Source of the DNA: Petrolisthes cinctipes
Taxonomy: Eukaryota; Arthropoda; Malacostraca; Decapoda; Porcellanidae
Assembly: GCA_033782935.1 (NCBI GenBank)
Contig: JAWQEG010003777.1
Location: 122,001 to 186,000, forward strand
Direction: 5' to 3'
Length of the DNA: 64,000 nucleotides
Shown: positions 33,997 through 47,200 of the stretch, in pieces
Position numbering within the stretch: position 1 is the first letter of the stretch
Layout of the letters: each line of letters begins with the position of its first letter
Position numbers and translations under genes: made by a program
Notes under the pieces: generated by a model
Seen by the model: only the letters and a program-made list of their open reading frames with translations
What the model was told of the DNA's origin: nothing
Databases searched by the model: none

Positions 33997-35832
33997 CCCA
34001 TTGATCAGTAGGACATGTTTACCCCACGATATCAACACCAACAAGTAATGAACATAACCAATAAATAACTAGATGAAAACCTGTATATATCCAAGAAACG
34101 TGATCTCTTCATCTTACATATACGAATAATATATGACCTGACCTTATACTATACGTTCATATACTTGGCAAAGGGCAAGTAGTGTTCAAGATCAACTCTA
34201 GCTGATACATAAGCATGCTTTGCACCAAACATGTCACTGACATGTTGTGCCCAAATCAGTAGGCTATACAATAGACCACCTAGCCCTATAGGTGCCTTAT
34301 TATGATGAGATGTTGCATCATGATATTATTTACAACCAGATTCATTACATCTTTTCATGTTATCATTTCATTCATTCATATTCCATGTTATCAAAAACTC
34401 TGTCAGATGTCTATACACGTACTTATCAACGATCTTATCAGAGTTTTGTGTCATTATCTCTCACCTACCTCCACACAATATGTTATACTACGTATACTAT
34501 TGTTATTACTTCACGTCTTATGGTAAACAATGGAATATTTAATTCAATGCGATGCCATGTGAGTACATTAATCGAGACAGAATGGAAATTTATTGACCTG
34601 AAACCATTAGATAATTAACAGACGAAACTTTGACTCTTTGTTTTACCTATTACACTAATTATGTTTATCAAGTTTGATGGAGAATGACGAGTCTTTATGT
34701 GACAAATTTGTATTTATCAATGTTGCACTTTTATAACCCTCAATGCTAATGAACCTTACATATTAGTCTATGTGCTCTAACTCAAACCGGAGAAAATGTG
34801 TGTATGTGTGTGTTTAATTAACCAGTGTGCACGAGGATCAATAAACTATTACCATATAAAAAGTAACTTCATTTTGTTTATTGATAATTCTGACAAGCTT
34901 TTCTGGTGTACAACAGAACCTTATATTATTCCAATATACCTCTAGGTCTACGTGAACCGCTAATGCCTTATTAAAATCTCCCAAATACATTTTTCATCTT
35001 ATTAACTTGTTTCAACTACTGTGCAATGCGGAGTTTGTGCATTGTACAGAATCTAAAAAAGGGGAAGAAAAGAAGCTGAGATAAACCAGAAAGACCTCGT
35101 AACAAAAGAGAGAAGGAGACAGAGAAGAGGGATGATAAACATGAAGGAAAGAGAAGGAAAAGGAGGACAGTCAAAGAGAGAAGAATATAAATTTAAGGGA
35201 CTGAGTTCCGTCTGAGGTAATATTTCCAATCCATTATGCACACAAAGTCGACCAGTCCGCAACTATATATTAAGAAAAAAATATAAGATTATTTTTTTTA
35301 CATATATCTAATATAAATACATATATCAGTATAATTTGATAAAGTCATATTTTTACTGCATTATATTATTTATTACAGAACATCATGAAATCAAACAATT
35401 GCAAAATTTAATATTAAGTAAATTACACGTAACCTGTAGTGTAGATATTCAAACTCATAAAATAAATAACAATAAATATAGACTATATTGAAGTAATTCA
35501 CAAATTGAAGGACGTAATACTTTAACAAACATACAGACAGAAATTATATAATTAATAATTTAAAAACATTAAATAATCGTAAAAAACAGCCATCGTAAAA
35601 TTATATGAGAATGTGAGATTCTCCTTATTGGAGTTGTAATTGTTTATATGTAAAATGGACAGAAAATGAATATTGATATGACCTGACTGGTAATGGAATG
35701 GTCTGGCTGATACCTGAACTGAATAAATAAATTATAATGGACATCCATGGACATCAAACATGTTGATGGTCGCTTTGTGGAAACGAGCACACACTGCTTC
35801 TATCCAAGACACTGATGGCAGACTGGTGGACA

Positions 35833-36267
35833 TTAGGACACACTGCTCTCAAGGACACTGATGGTGGCTTGATGGATGCTGACGCCATTACAGGTGAGGA
35901 CACAGGTGTAAACATCAGTGTGTATTTGGACGAAGGGGTAGAAAATGAGATAAGAGTGAAGAAGGTGAGGGCCTCGTCCTAGTGAGAATACCTGTGGTCC
36001 AGTGATGTAAACAGACCAAGGATCAACATCTTCATTCCCTCTCATCCACTTGATCTGGCACTGGTGCAACTGGTACTCCATTGGAACCTCTGCATAACAA
36101 TACAGCCATGCCTTCTCGTTAAAGGTAACACGTACAACTGTCCCATTCACTAACACTGCCTGGCGCTCCATCGTGTCACTCAGAGGGTGAGTAGCAACCA
36201 ATGAGGCCAGGAAAGCCACCATCAGAATAGTAATTGCTATTGATGTTGACTTCATGTTTATCTTCAT
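35833..36267 (-). CDS. Secreted single-Ig-like-domain protein, chimeric C-type copy
   Basis: 144 aa. The first 47 or so residues are unique: signal peptide MKINMKSTSIAITILMVAFL, then HPLSDTMERQAVLVNGTVVR. They align in position with the A/B N-terminus and keep the NGT sequon and VxVNGT pattern. From EKAWLYCYAEVPMEYQ to LESSVS the protein matches A3/A4. The nucleotide switch falls at about 36100-36115. The 3' flank (35520-35832) is also A-like, whereas sequence beyond 35280 is B-like. The simplest reading is an old diverged paralogue whose Ig core and 3' end were overwritten by gene conversion. It has its own unrelated upstream region with a TATA-like run. Confidence 0.87.
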   Translation of the reverse strand: MKINMKSTSIAITILMVAFLASLVATHPLSDTMERQAVLVNGTVVRVTFNEKAWLYCYAEVPMEYQLHQCQIKWMRGNEDVDPWSVYITGPQVFSLGRGPHLLHSYLIFYPFVQIHTDVYTCVLTCNGVSIHQATISVLESSVS

Positions 36268-36537
36268 CCTTATTCGCTATTGCTTGTCTTGCTCTTTACT
36301 ATAACAGAGTGTATATGTCGTCTTTCGTGCTGCTGAAACTGGCTGTTCTGTTACTGTTTATGGCTGTTAGAGTTTTGCTGCTGTTGTAACTGGTTTTGTT
36401 ATTTATTGCTGATATTATTATTTAAAGTAATATATGAGCACTGTATAGTAGGTGGGTGATGTAGCAGGAGGTTCGAGCCAGCCTGACCTGTGAGATGATG
36501 GTGCTTAAATGATGGTCCTCCACTGCCTCTCTCGGTT

Positions 36538-36548
36538 TATATATATAT
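36538..36548 (-). promoter_or_regulatory. TATA-like run upstream of the C-type gene
   Basis: The minus strand reads ATATATATATAAACCGAG, about 270 bp before the C-type ATG. The flanking sequence is unlike the A/B promoters. It could be a core promoter or a simple AT tract. Confidence 0.45.
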
Positions 36549-36550
36549 GT

Positions 36551-37278
36551 AGTGTACTTGATGTAGAGAATACGTACCTAAGACAATATGGCTATCAGCG
36601 TGTGGAGTGAGTTCACGGTAAGGCGGATTTGTCACCCCAAGTGCCTTATCTCGTTCTGTGCGGTAAGGATGCGGAACAGGTCCTGTACTCACGTCTAGAT
36701 TCTGCCACACACAACGTTTAAGGGGGAAGTTTTGTGTTGGTAAATCTGGAGCAACTGAATCCTCCAAACTACTCCAAGCAACAGAACATTATTATTTTTG
36801 CTCTTCTGGTCCTGTTTCCTGGCATACTTTGAAGGAATCAAGGCACTCCAATGTACAAAAAAAGAATTATCACCTTAAGAATGACACAAACATCAAGCAG
36901 AAAACTTTCAACCTCTATCGTTCTGTGACCAGTTGGATGACCTCAACACTTGAAGTGAAGTATGTACGTATGACAAATGAAGTACGTATGACAAGCCTAA
37001 GATTATCCATTCGTTCATATTTATAAGGTTTTTACTGTTATAAACTACTGAAAGGTCCGAAGCTTGAGCAGGTCTAAAATACTACGAATTTTTGCCTTTA
37101 GATGGAGAGAACTTGTGAGGGTTCAGGATTCCCGTGCGTTTGTGTGTGTTAAACTAACATTGTAACTATAGACTCAAGAAGGTCAATTCCACAAGTATTT
37201 CCTTCACCAATCAACACAATGTCTGGTAAATATACAATTTCAAATACTGTACAGTCTATCACATTGTCGGGAGTACTG
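36551..37278. other. Intergenic, no gene seen
   Basis: Sequence upstream of the Ig-like array. A 76-codon minus-strand frame (36537-36767) has no recognisable similarity and overlaps the TATA-like run, so I do not call it a gene. Confidence 0.5.
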
Positions 37279-37280
37279 TA

Positions 37281-38205
37281 CACTCTCCCAAAAAAAAAGT
37301 ATCGGCATTTTACCGAATGAACGAAAACGACAATAAACGTAGCATTATGGTACATTGCTTTGAAACCTTATAGATAGTGGTATTCCTGCCGATCAGTTGC
37401 CAATTATACATATTCGTATTGCTTCATGAGTCAGAGAAATTATAGTGGATGCAAATCGAAACATATTCGCATTTCTTTACCTATTAGAGAAATTTAAAAT
37501 ATTATCGTAAGATTTGCCCCTTTCTAATGCCGAAAACTCAGCTAATCCACACCGTAGTTGCCGAATGGTATATACCGCTATCTTTCTTTTTATTTATTTT
37601 ATTTTATTTTTACTTTTTTATATATCTCTACCTCGGGACAGGAGGCCGTCAGTCGTGGCCTGAGACTGAGGCCCCGAGATTATCGAGTGAAGCTTTGAGG
37701 TGTTGGTTGCTTCACATGTTTGTTTATACACGTCACTTTCTGGAGAGGGCAATGTCTGTTTGTGTTACTTTACAAAATCTTATTTAGAGGTATAAGACGA
37801 AAAAGCATAAGCCTACTTAATCCTACCCTATGCTATAACTGCATTATATTCAAAACAAAATACTACAGTTACAGCAAATCTATTCAAAGATTCCTTTTTG
37901 GTTAAAATCCGATTTGGTAACTTTATTTTCTGGGTTATCATTCTCATTATATTCAATAATTCAGTAAATTCCTCTATTAAAGTCACATAACGTATATCTG
38001 TAAAAATGAAGTCACAACTCTTACTCCACGACTTGCCTAATGTATGAATTATGTAGCCTATGCTAGAGGATTTCACGTTAGCACAGAAATGAGAGTCAAC
38101 TCATTGCCAGTAGGAATACCAACCCCACAGTACAGTCATACATGTAGCTTCGATCTTTTCTCAGCAGGATCTAGCCAGCAATGCCGATACTTTTTTGGGA
38201 GAGTG
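37281..38205. mobile_element. Tc1/mariner-type MITE, 925 bp, third terminus type
   Basis: Terminal inverted repeats start CACTCTCCCAAAAAA, followed by GTATCGGCATT on both sides. The left copy has eight A's and the right copy six. TA flanks both ends (37279-37280 and 38206-38207). Inside are short frames but no transposase. The terminus differs from those at 2447 and 7900, so three separate mariner-like lineages contributed MITEs to this window. Confidence 0.85.
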
Positions 38206-38207
38206 TA

Positions 38208-39973
38208 CATTCACAGTCAATAGTCCTGCATCACCTTCGAATGAAACGGCCTTGAAAATGGTGATCATAATAACCTAGCTGTTGTTGTTCATAAGATTCA
38301 CTCGTGTGGCTGACTTTCATTCACCTCATACACAACTTTTGACAATTACTATATGTATACGAGAGGGATTTGGTAGTAATAGAAAGAAGGAGAGGTTAGA
38401 AAGGGTATGTAATATGGGAGAGAGGCAGCCGATCCTGTCGGTAGAGTAAAAGTAATCCTAACCAGACTGATGATGGACAAGGGACTGACAGTGACATTCA
38501 GTGAGTGGGTCTTGCCTACTAGTGTCACTGCATGTGGTTCCGGATAATAAGTATCTACGAAACTGGGGCTTACGGATGCTGGCTTACCTCTCCTCATTTT
38601 GGACACATACACAGAGTAAGAGATCCGCAACCAGACAGCGTGCGGGATAACACACAACCACCCTTCCCTTATCACCTCCGGCACGTGTCAAGATACAGAT
38701 TTACCTTCACTTTCCGGGGTCTGTGTGTTGTCATTCTTAAACAGCTGGTACACCCGAGAACACGGTAGGTTATGGCTATAGGGGCTACCTGTATCCCGGA
38801 CTTAAGGATTAACATTATGAAGCGGAAGAAACAAGACTGTTACCAGTTAACTGAGAGAAGGATGAAATTGAAATTGATATATAAATGTACTACCCTATTT
38901 ACGACTGAAAAAATCAAATTCTTCTGAACCTATATTTCTGTAAAAGTGGGTATCTCGTAAGGAGCTTCATCCCTGACAATTGTTCCTTAATTACTACCTG
39001 TTTGTTATAGTACGACCCACGCCAGACGACCGAATACGAATCAGGAAAATCTCCACTGCCCAAGGAATGGCAACTCTATAGCACTGTGTGTGTGAAAACT
39101 TGATGCTCTTCTTCTGTTGACGAAACTTGCTGAGGTGGTATAGTGACTGAAGCACTATACTATACTATAGGTCAGTCATTATTCATGAATCATTAATGTT
39201 GTATAGTAAGTCCTTAACTGCCGATATAGCTCTCTTGCTGTCTTTATCTGACTAATCTTCAGAGAGATAATACAAAATGAATAGTTATAGTCAAATCATA
39301 TTAAAAATCATAATAAAATAATAAAAAAGGCAACCCCATTTTGTAGAGATGGAAAATTTTTCGACTCTTATCCAGGTCAGTATTTATTTGAATGTGAATT
39401 GAGTCTGTGATTGAGACTGGAACACACATACGTCGAGGAGTGAGCAAATCTCAGCTGTGTCGCGTTATCAGTGATCGCAGGGACAGATAACAAACAAGAT
39501 GTCGAGAAGGTTCTTTAATATGACAGTTTTCTCTCTTTTTGTTGATGTTTATGAGGTATGTCTGAAGAATAGAAGTGCTACTATATAGTATAGATATATG
39601 GTTTCCGTGTACAGAATCACTCCGATGTTTAAGGCTTTAGGCTACAAGATTGGTCTGGTGAATGACAATAAAATACATTATGACGTCAATTCTTCATGTA
39701 TACAATCATTCAATTTCCAATTTTTATAATTAGAAATCTGCGGAATATAAATGTTTCTTGGTGATTTTCGTTTACCCAGCTGACTCATCTCAGATCTAAC
39801 GTTAACATATATAGGGAATACTCACAAACACCCAGTCCAGAGATGTTACGAAAGAGAGCTGTATATATTCCATACATGGAAGGATGAGTCCCCTGTACAG
39901 AGACAGCAACTGCATGGGAATAAAATACTGCATTGACAGAACTGCGCAGGACACCCAACTTTTTTTAATCGGT
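38208..39973. other. Intergenic, no gene seen
   Basis: Two overlapping short frames near 38349-38768 on opposite strands show no family resemblance. No splice-consistent exon chain, RNA gene or clear repeat was recognised. Confidence 0.5.
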
Positions 39974-40168
39974 TTAAGGGGGTGCGGGAGTAGGGGACAA
40001 GCTTGTGGGGGGTTTGGGGGGTGCGGAAATAGGGGGACAGGCATGGGGTGGGTAGAAAGCCTGTCCCCTATTCTCGCACCCCCTAACCCCCCCCCCCAAG
40101 CCTGTCCCCCTACTCCCGCACCCCCCTAACCCCCCCCAAGCCTGCCCCCTACTCTCGCACCCCCTTAA
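39974..40168. repeat. G/C-rich fold-back element flanked by TTAA
   Basis: It begins TTAAGGGGGTGCGGGAGTAG and ends CTCTCGCACCCCCTTAA. A unit of about 45 bp (GGGGGTGCGGGAGTAGGGG then CAAGC-type sequence) occurs about twice in one orientation and about three times in the other, meeting near 40050. G runs of 4-7 nt on the left half and C runs of up to 13 nt on the right could form hairpins or G-quadruplexes. TTAA at both ends recalls piggyBac-type target sites. Confidence 0.8.
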
Positions 40169-42226
<2,058 letters not shown>

Positions 42227-44264
42227 ATGCACGAAGTTAAAAAGAAGGAATGGAGGAACAGTTGAAGAGGTGTCAAACCCTTATATTAAAGTACTATCCA
42301 AATCACGATAGGAAATGCTTATCTACGATGTCATATACTTCGAACGAGCACCCCCCCCCCTCCGAAATGATCGCATGCGTGACGTCAAAAGTGCGTCACG
42401 TTTTTTAAAGGTTTACGTTTGGGTGTAGATGTGATGGGAGAGTCCGGGCTATCTATCTTATCAAATGATTCATGATAGCGCCGTCTCCGTCTGATGCAAC
42501 TTTTTTTGTCGGGATGAAACTTTATTAATTTTCAGTTCTTGTACGACGGGAGTTTTCCTGTGACATCCAAATTCGTCTGAGGTTATTTCACACATAATGC
42601 ATACATGTGTAGATTATGTAGATGCTTTAATGGCTTTAAAATTTCTTAGGAAAATGCGAATATGAAGCTAAATAACTGAACTAAATTACTTCACTTTTGT
42701 TTTTAATCAAATGCATTCAGCCACACAGCCACTACCGCTGTTAGCACAAGAGAGCTTGAGAAAACCATACAGCTGTAAGGTCATAATTAACCTGCTCTTC
42801 ATAAGTATGAAATTGTGTTACCATATTATGCATTTGGAAATTAACGCAATTATTTATTCTTTTTCGTGCTTCCTTTTATCTACATATACAAGTATTTAGC
42901 TCCTTCCACGTGTATATTTTTACTTAAAGTGCAGGAGATGGTGAGGGAAGGGTAGGCCCTAGGTGCAGAGGTACAGTACAGGAAGCGATGGAGGGTCTGG
43001 AAACCCTTTAAAACACGAAATTTCACCTCCATATGTCATCAGCTAAGATATAGGTGTTGAAATACCTCATAATCATCGCACACAGCAAAACACAGCAATC
43101 CAAGGCACAAGAAAACCCTAGGCAGCAACAGAGCCTAATGGGAGCATAAATGCCATCGGAAAATACAAAGTTGAAAACCTGTCTGCACCAAGGTGCAACG
43201 AGTCCAAATTCCCCTTCTGAAACCTCTCTGCTCCTCCTTATATCAGTCAATCTCTGTGAAAAACCTTCCATGTATCTTTCCTGGCACTATCAACAAGCTT
43301 ATCCCCCTGCAACTATGACACCAATCCCTGCTCTCCTTATTCATACAAATGTAGGTCTCCTCCAGTCCTCCAGCACTACTCTCCGTGTCAAGGCTAAATA
43401 TAGTTAACATCTACCCTACTACTACTGCATGTCCTCTGTACTTCAGTACTTCTGCAGATACTCCACCTACAGTATACCCAAGGCCTTTCCCAACCTCACC
43501 TCAGTACACTAATACCATACTACTAAGGCCATAAGTTACTAATCATCATTCCAAAACTTTGTAAGAAACCAAAATATAAGTAAAGTACCATACATACAGT
43601 ATTCTTTGTTTTTATTCATATAAATGATTGCAGCATAACAAGAGTATAAATAAAGATTAGAGACTATTTTACTCTACGTGGTTCAGTAAACAAAGAATGG
43701 TAGTTATTCTTATAACACCTATTAACACAGGTAATGACAAGATCAGAGGTTCAAAATATTTAGGGTTCTCAATGCAAAACACAGAATAAAGGGGTATGCC
43801 ATAAATAATTAACAGCATTAAAAAAACTTATCAATGTCAAAGAGACACAGGCATATGCTTGAATAGATAATAGTCTAAATGGTATATGAATTTACTCAAC
43901 CTGTTATCAGAAAAAATATCTATGGTTAATATAAAAACGATTAAAGTAACCCTCAATGACTGGCATCCTTATCAAAGTTAAAAAGTTCAAAATTCAAACT
44001 ACATTCCCACTGAAGGTTTGGTTTGATATACCCTCAATATAATCATTCTCCTGACAATTCTATACGGCCTCTCAACCATACCACAATATCCTTATCCTCC
44101 ATCCTTTACTGTCCATAATCAGGCAAGATTTCCAGGTACCCTCTTATCCTTTGAACATATTGGAGGATGGATTATACCTTACTTTGCTTTGATACTGATG
44201 AAAATTTTTTGTGTGACACCCACTTAAATTCACTACCCTTGGATAAGATTGGAGAAGGGGGTAT
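42227..44264. other. Intergenic, includes probable PSMA2 3' UTR
   Basis: No gene recognised. A minus-strand AATAAA at 43610-43615 (TTTATT on the plus strand) lies about 650 bp past the PSMA2 stop and could be its poly(A) signal. The frames at 43023-43407 look non-coding. Confidence 0.45.
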
Positions 44265-47200
44265 TTAAGCAATGTTTGCAAGGTAGTCCTGGACTTCTGC
44301 TGGCGTGAGACGACGGAAGCCCTTAGAAGAGCAGACACCCACCTCAATGTTGTCACCACTCATTTGACCCTCAAAACTCTCCTTGAGGGTCAGGATAGCG
44401 GTGTGTACAGCATCATCAAGTTCCAGATCTTCAGTGTACCTGGATGTAAGGAAAGATATTGTTTCTCCTTTACCAATTTTCTTGTTAAACTTGTGAGCAC
44501 AGTGAAGCACAGAATAAACTGGACTTTGCAAGTGAAGGGAGATACTTCCTTAACCTTCTGACCTATATAAATTTCCATACTTGACTTTTACTTAGGTAAA
44601 AATATTTTATATAAACTAACACAGTGTAAAATATATAATGCAAACATGCTATAAACCTCACCTCTTTTCCAGGAAAGTCTTTCCGTTGATAAAGTTTTTA
44701 CCCATGGCAGTGGCCTTCCATGGGAAGTAGGCACCTGATGGGTCACACTGGAATAGGTATGGCCGATCTGCATCCCATCCACAGATCAGAAGACTCACAC
44801 CAAATGGCCGCACACCACTAAGAAAGGTGAGGAGGGAATAGAAGAATATATCATTTACTATCAAATCCCTTTTACTCTTAAGATATAGAAAAGATTAAGG
44901 GTTATGGTACCCCCACCAAAAGGTTTTTAGCAACTTTGATGTTGTTGTTGTTGATATTCTTCCGGGGCAGAATGGCCTCCTGCCCCACAGACCCCTGATA
45001 CACTCTGGTCGCAGTGAAAAAACAAATTAAAATAAAGGAGGGGCTGGCCCTATATGCCTGGGCTACCGAAGCACATCCCAAGGAAATGGGATCAGAGCTT
45101 ACTGGACCAGGGAGTCTGGGGGCCTCCGACTGCCAGGGAGATTGGGGCGAAGGCTTTGATCCCACGGCCAGTGCTGTGGGCCCAAGTCCACGTTACCACA
45201 AGAGCTACAAGTGGGGTCGTACCTTCCATGAGACCAGCCATGAAGGGACCATAAGGGGGAGGGAGTTTACACTGCTGCATGCAAAGGGAAATGCACCCCC
45301 GTGTGCTGGCGGTCCACACGGCAGTAAAGAAAAAGAAAAAAAAAAAAAAAAAAAAAAAAGGTCTCTGGTTGCAGTACACCTCACGTGGATTTTTAATCCA
45401 TGTGGGCAGATCTCGTCAAATCCACTAGAAAGTGACCAGATCCTACAACAATCTTTATTCTAGCCCTGTGGGGGATAACTAATATTCACAGAGAATAAAA
45501 TCAGCCCCACTGGGCCCAGCAACTTTGATGTAGATGTTGATACTTGTTGGGGAGAGTTTTGAAGGGCTTAAAAGGGATGTAAGTGAGATCTTTTCACAGG
45601 TCATTTATTTAGTCTTCTTAAGGTAACAGCTAAGTTTTATCCAATCATATATTATCATCATTAAGTCACAGTTGGGAACATCTGTAAGTTGGGTCACACA
45701 GCTCGACATGTTCTCTCTTCTCTCACTGGTAAATGTGGAGGAATACACAACCTCTGACCTGTCCTGCTGTCACTCACCCTGATTGTGTATATTCCTGCAT
45801 GATGGCTGCCAGGCGCTGAACCAGCTGTGTGGTGGGAATGGGCTCCTGGTACATTCTTGAGTACTGCTGTGCCACTTTCCTTGCTTGCTTTACAAGAACC
45901 CGGTAATCTGGACCCATTCCTATCAGAAAGGGATAGAAGATGCATGCTTGTACAGTTACAGACAATAATACATGTTTGATTAATTGCCATCAAGGTACAG
46001 TTGAGCAAGTAGAAAGTGCAAGAAAAATCTGGCTGAATATGGCAACATCTTCACTACCACTCAAAGTTCAGCCAATCACGTTCCACCTAACATTGGCTTT
46101 GGATTCTCAGTTATTCATTCATACCGGTAAGTATACAAGGAACTGTACTACCAAGAACTACCAGATGTTGTCATATAAATAAGTTAGGGGTTAATACAGT
46201 AATGGTAGCATGTAAAAGTATACTTGTTATATACTAATGTACAGTACACTTACTGGTACACATTTTTCCCTTACGGCCCGCACAAATATAAATATTATAT
46301 AATTATACTACAATATACAGTAGTAAGTATGAAATACCTTTCCCTGATGCTTGGGTACCATACACTATCAAAGGGTATTTTGGGTATAAAAAACTCACCA
46401 CTGTAAACCATGCCAATATGATCAGTGACGACTTCCACCTTGATAATGGAGTGTTCTTCTACCAAAATTGATTTGTGTTTCTTTTCTGTTGCCAAAACTA
46501 CCCCATCCTTGGCCTTGATTCCTACAGCTGGGGCTCCAGCTGCCACTGCTGCCAGGGCATATTCTATCTGCACCAGCTTCCCTGAGGGGCTGTAGGGAGA
46601 GAGGAGAGGTATAATATAAGCCTTGCAGTTCAAAATGAAGTCAAACAACACACGTTAACAACCTAAAACACCTATTTCACACACCACAATACAATACTAA
46701 AATACCTCTGTAGCTATCAACTTCTGCCAAAGGATGAATATATATTAGGTAGATGTGTTTAAGTTAGCTGTAGTGTTAGCCTAACCAACATCAGAGCAAG
46801 GTGGACTCAGAGAAGTTCTTTGGTATTAAGTTTACATCTTGTTTAATTAAGTGTCCAATAGTAAAATTAAATAGTTTTATGAAAACTTAGTGCTCAGATC
46901 ACTGCTGTTACCTGGTGTGGTGTCATGTGGCTAATTCTTTAACTAATTAGTAACTATTTAATACATTTTTTATATTCCAATTCATTGTCCCTAGACCTTC
47001 AAGGGTATTTATCTAGACTATTGCCGTTTTGTAGCAGTGTTGCCAGATCCGGCTAGGTCCCAGTATTTTGCCCCGGTCATTTCCTGTACTTTACCACGGT
47101 TATTTCCCGGTAGTTTGCCCAGGTTAGGTCCCGGTAGTCTGATGCGGTCTAGGTTAGGTTAGGTAAGGTCATGCTAATTTCAAAATGCCCCATTTGAATA

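Larger units (their letters stand above)
26716..35280 (-). repeat. Near-perfect 4388-bp tandem duplication (B2-A3 and B3-A4 units)
   Basis: The gene, spacer and SINE positions of 26716-31103 recur at 31104 onward with a constant 4388-bp offset at B2/B3, at A3/A4 and at spacer blocks near 29904/34292. Offsets shift only across microsatellites (4394 between the AAT and TG tracts) and at a 22-bp deletion near 34737 (4366 beyond it). Homology fades after about 35280. Confidence 0.92.
19851..36110 (-). repeat. Higher-order tandem array of Ig-like gene units
   Basis: Eight related genes and their flanks are repeated head to tail. A-type and B-type units alternate, so the real period is an A+B pair: 4555 bp from A1 to A2, 4597 from A2 to A3, 4388 from A3 to A4, and 4786 from B1 to B2. 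The flanks of A and B are themselves distantly alike (both have a TTTATTGAATAT poly(A)-type block downstream), pointing to an older single-gene duplication followed by pair duplications. Homology ends sharply near 19851 on one side and inside the C gene near 36110 on the other. Confidence 0.95.

Noticed and set aside
36537..36767. Minus-strand frame upstream of the C-type gene
   Set aside because: It overlaps the TATA-like run, has no homology I recognise and no splice link to the C-type gene.
38349..38768. Overlapping frames on opposite strands
   Set aside because: Neither has a recognisable domain or exon partner.
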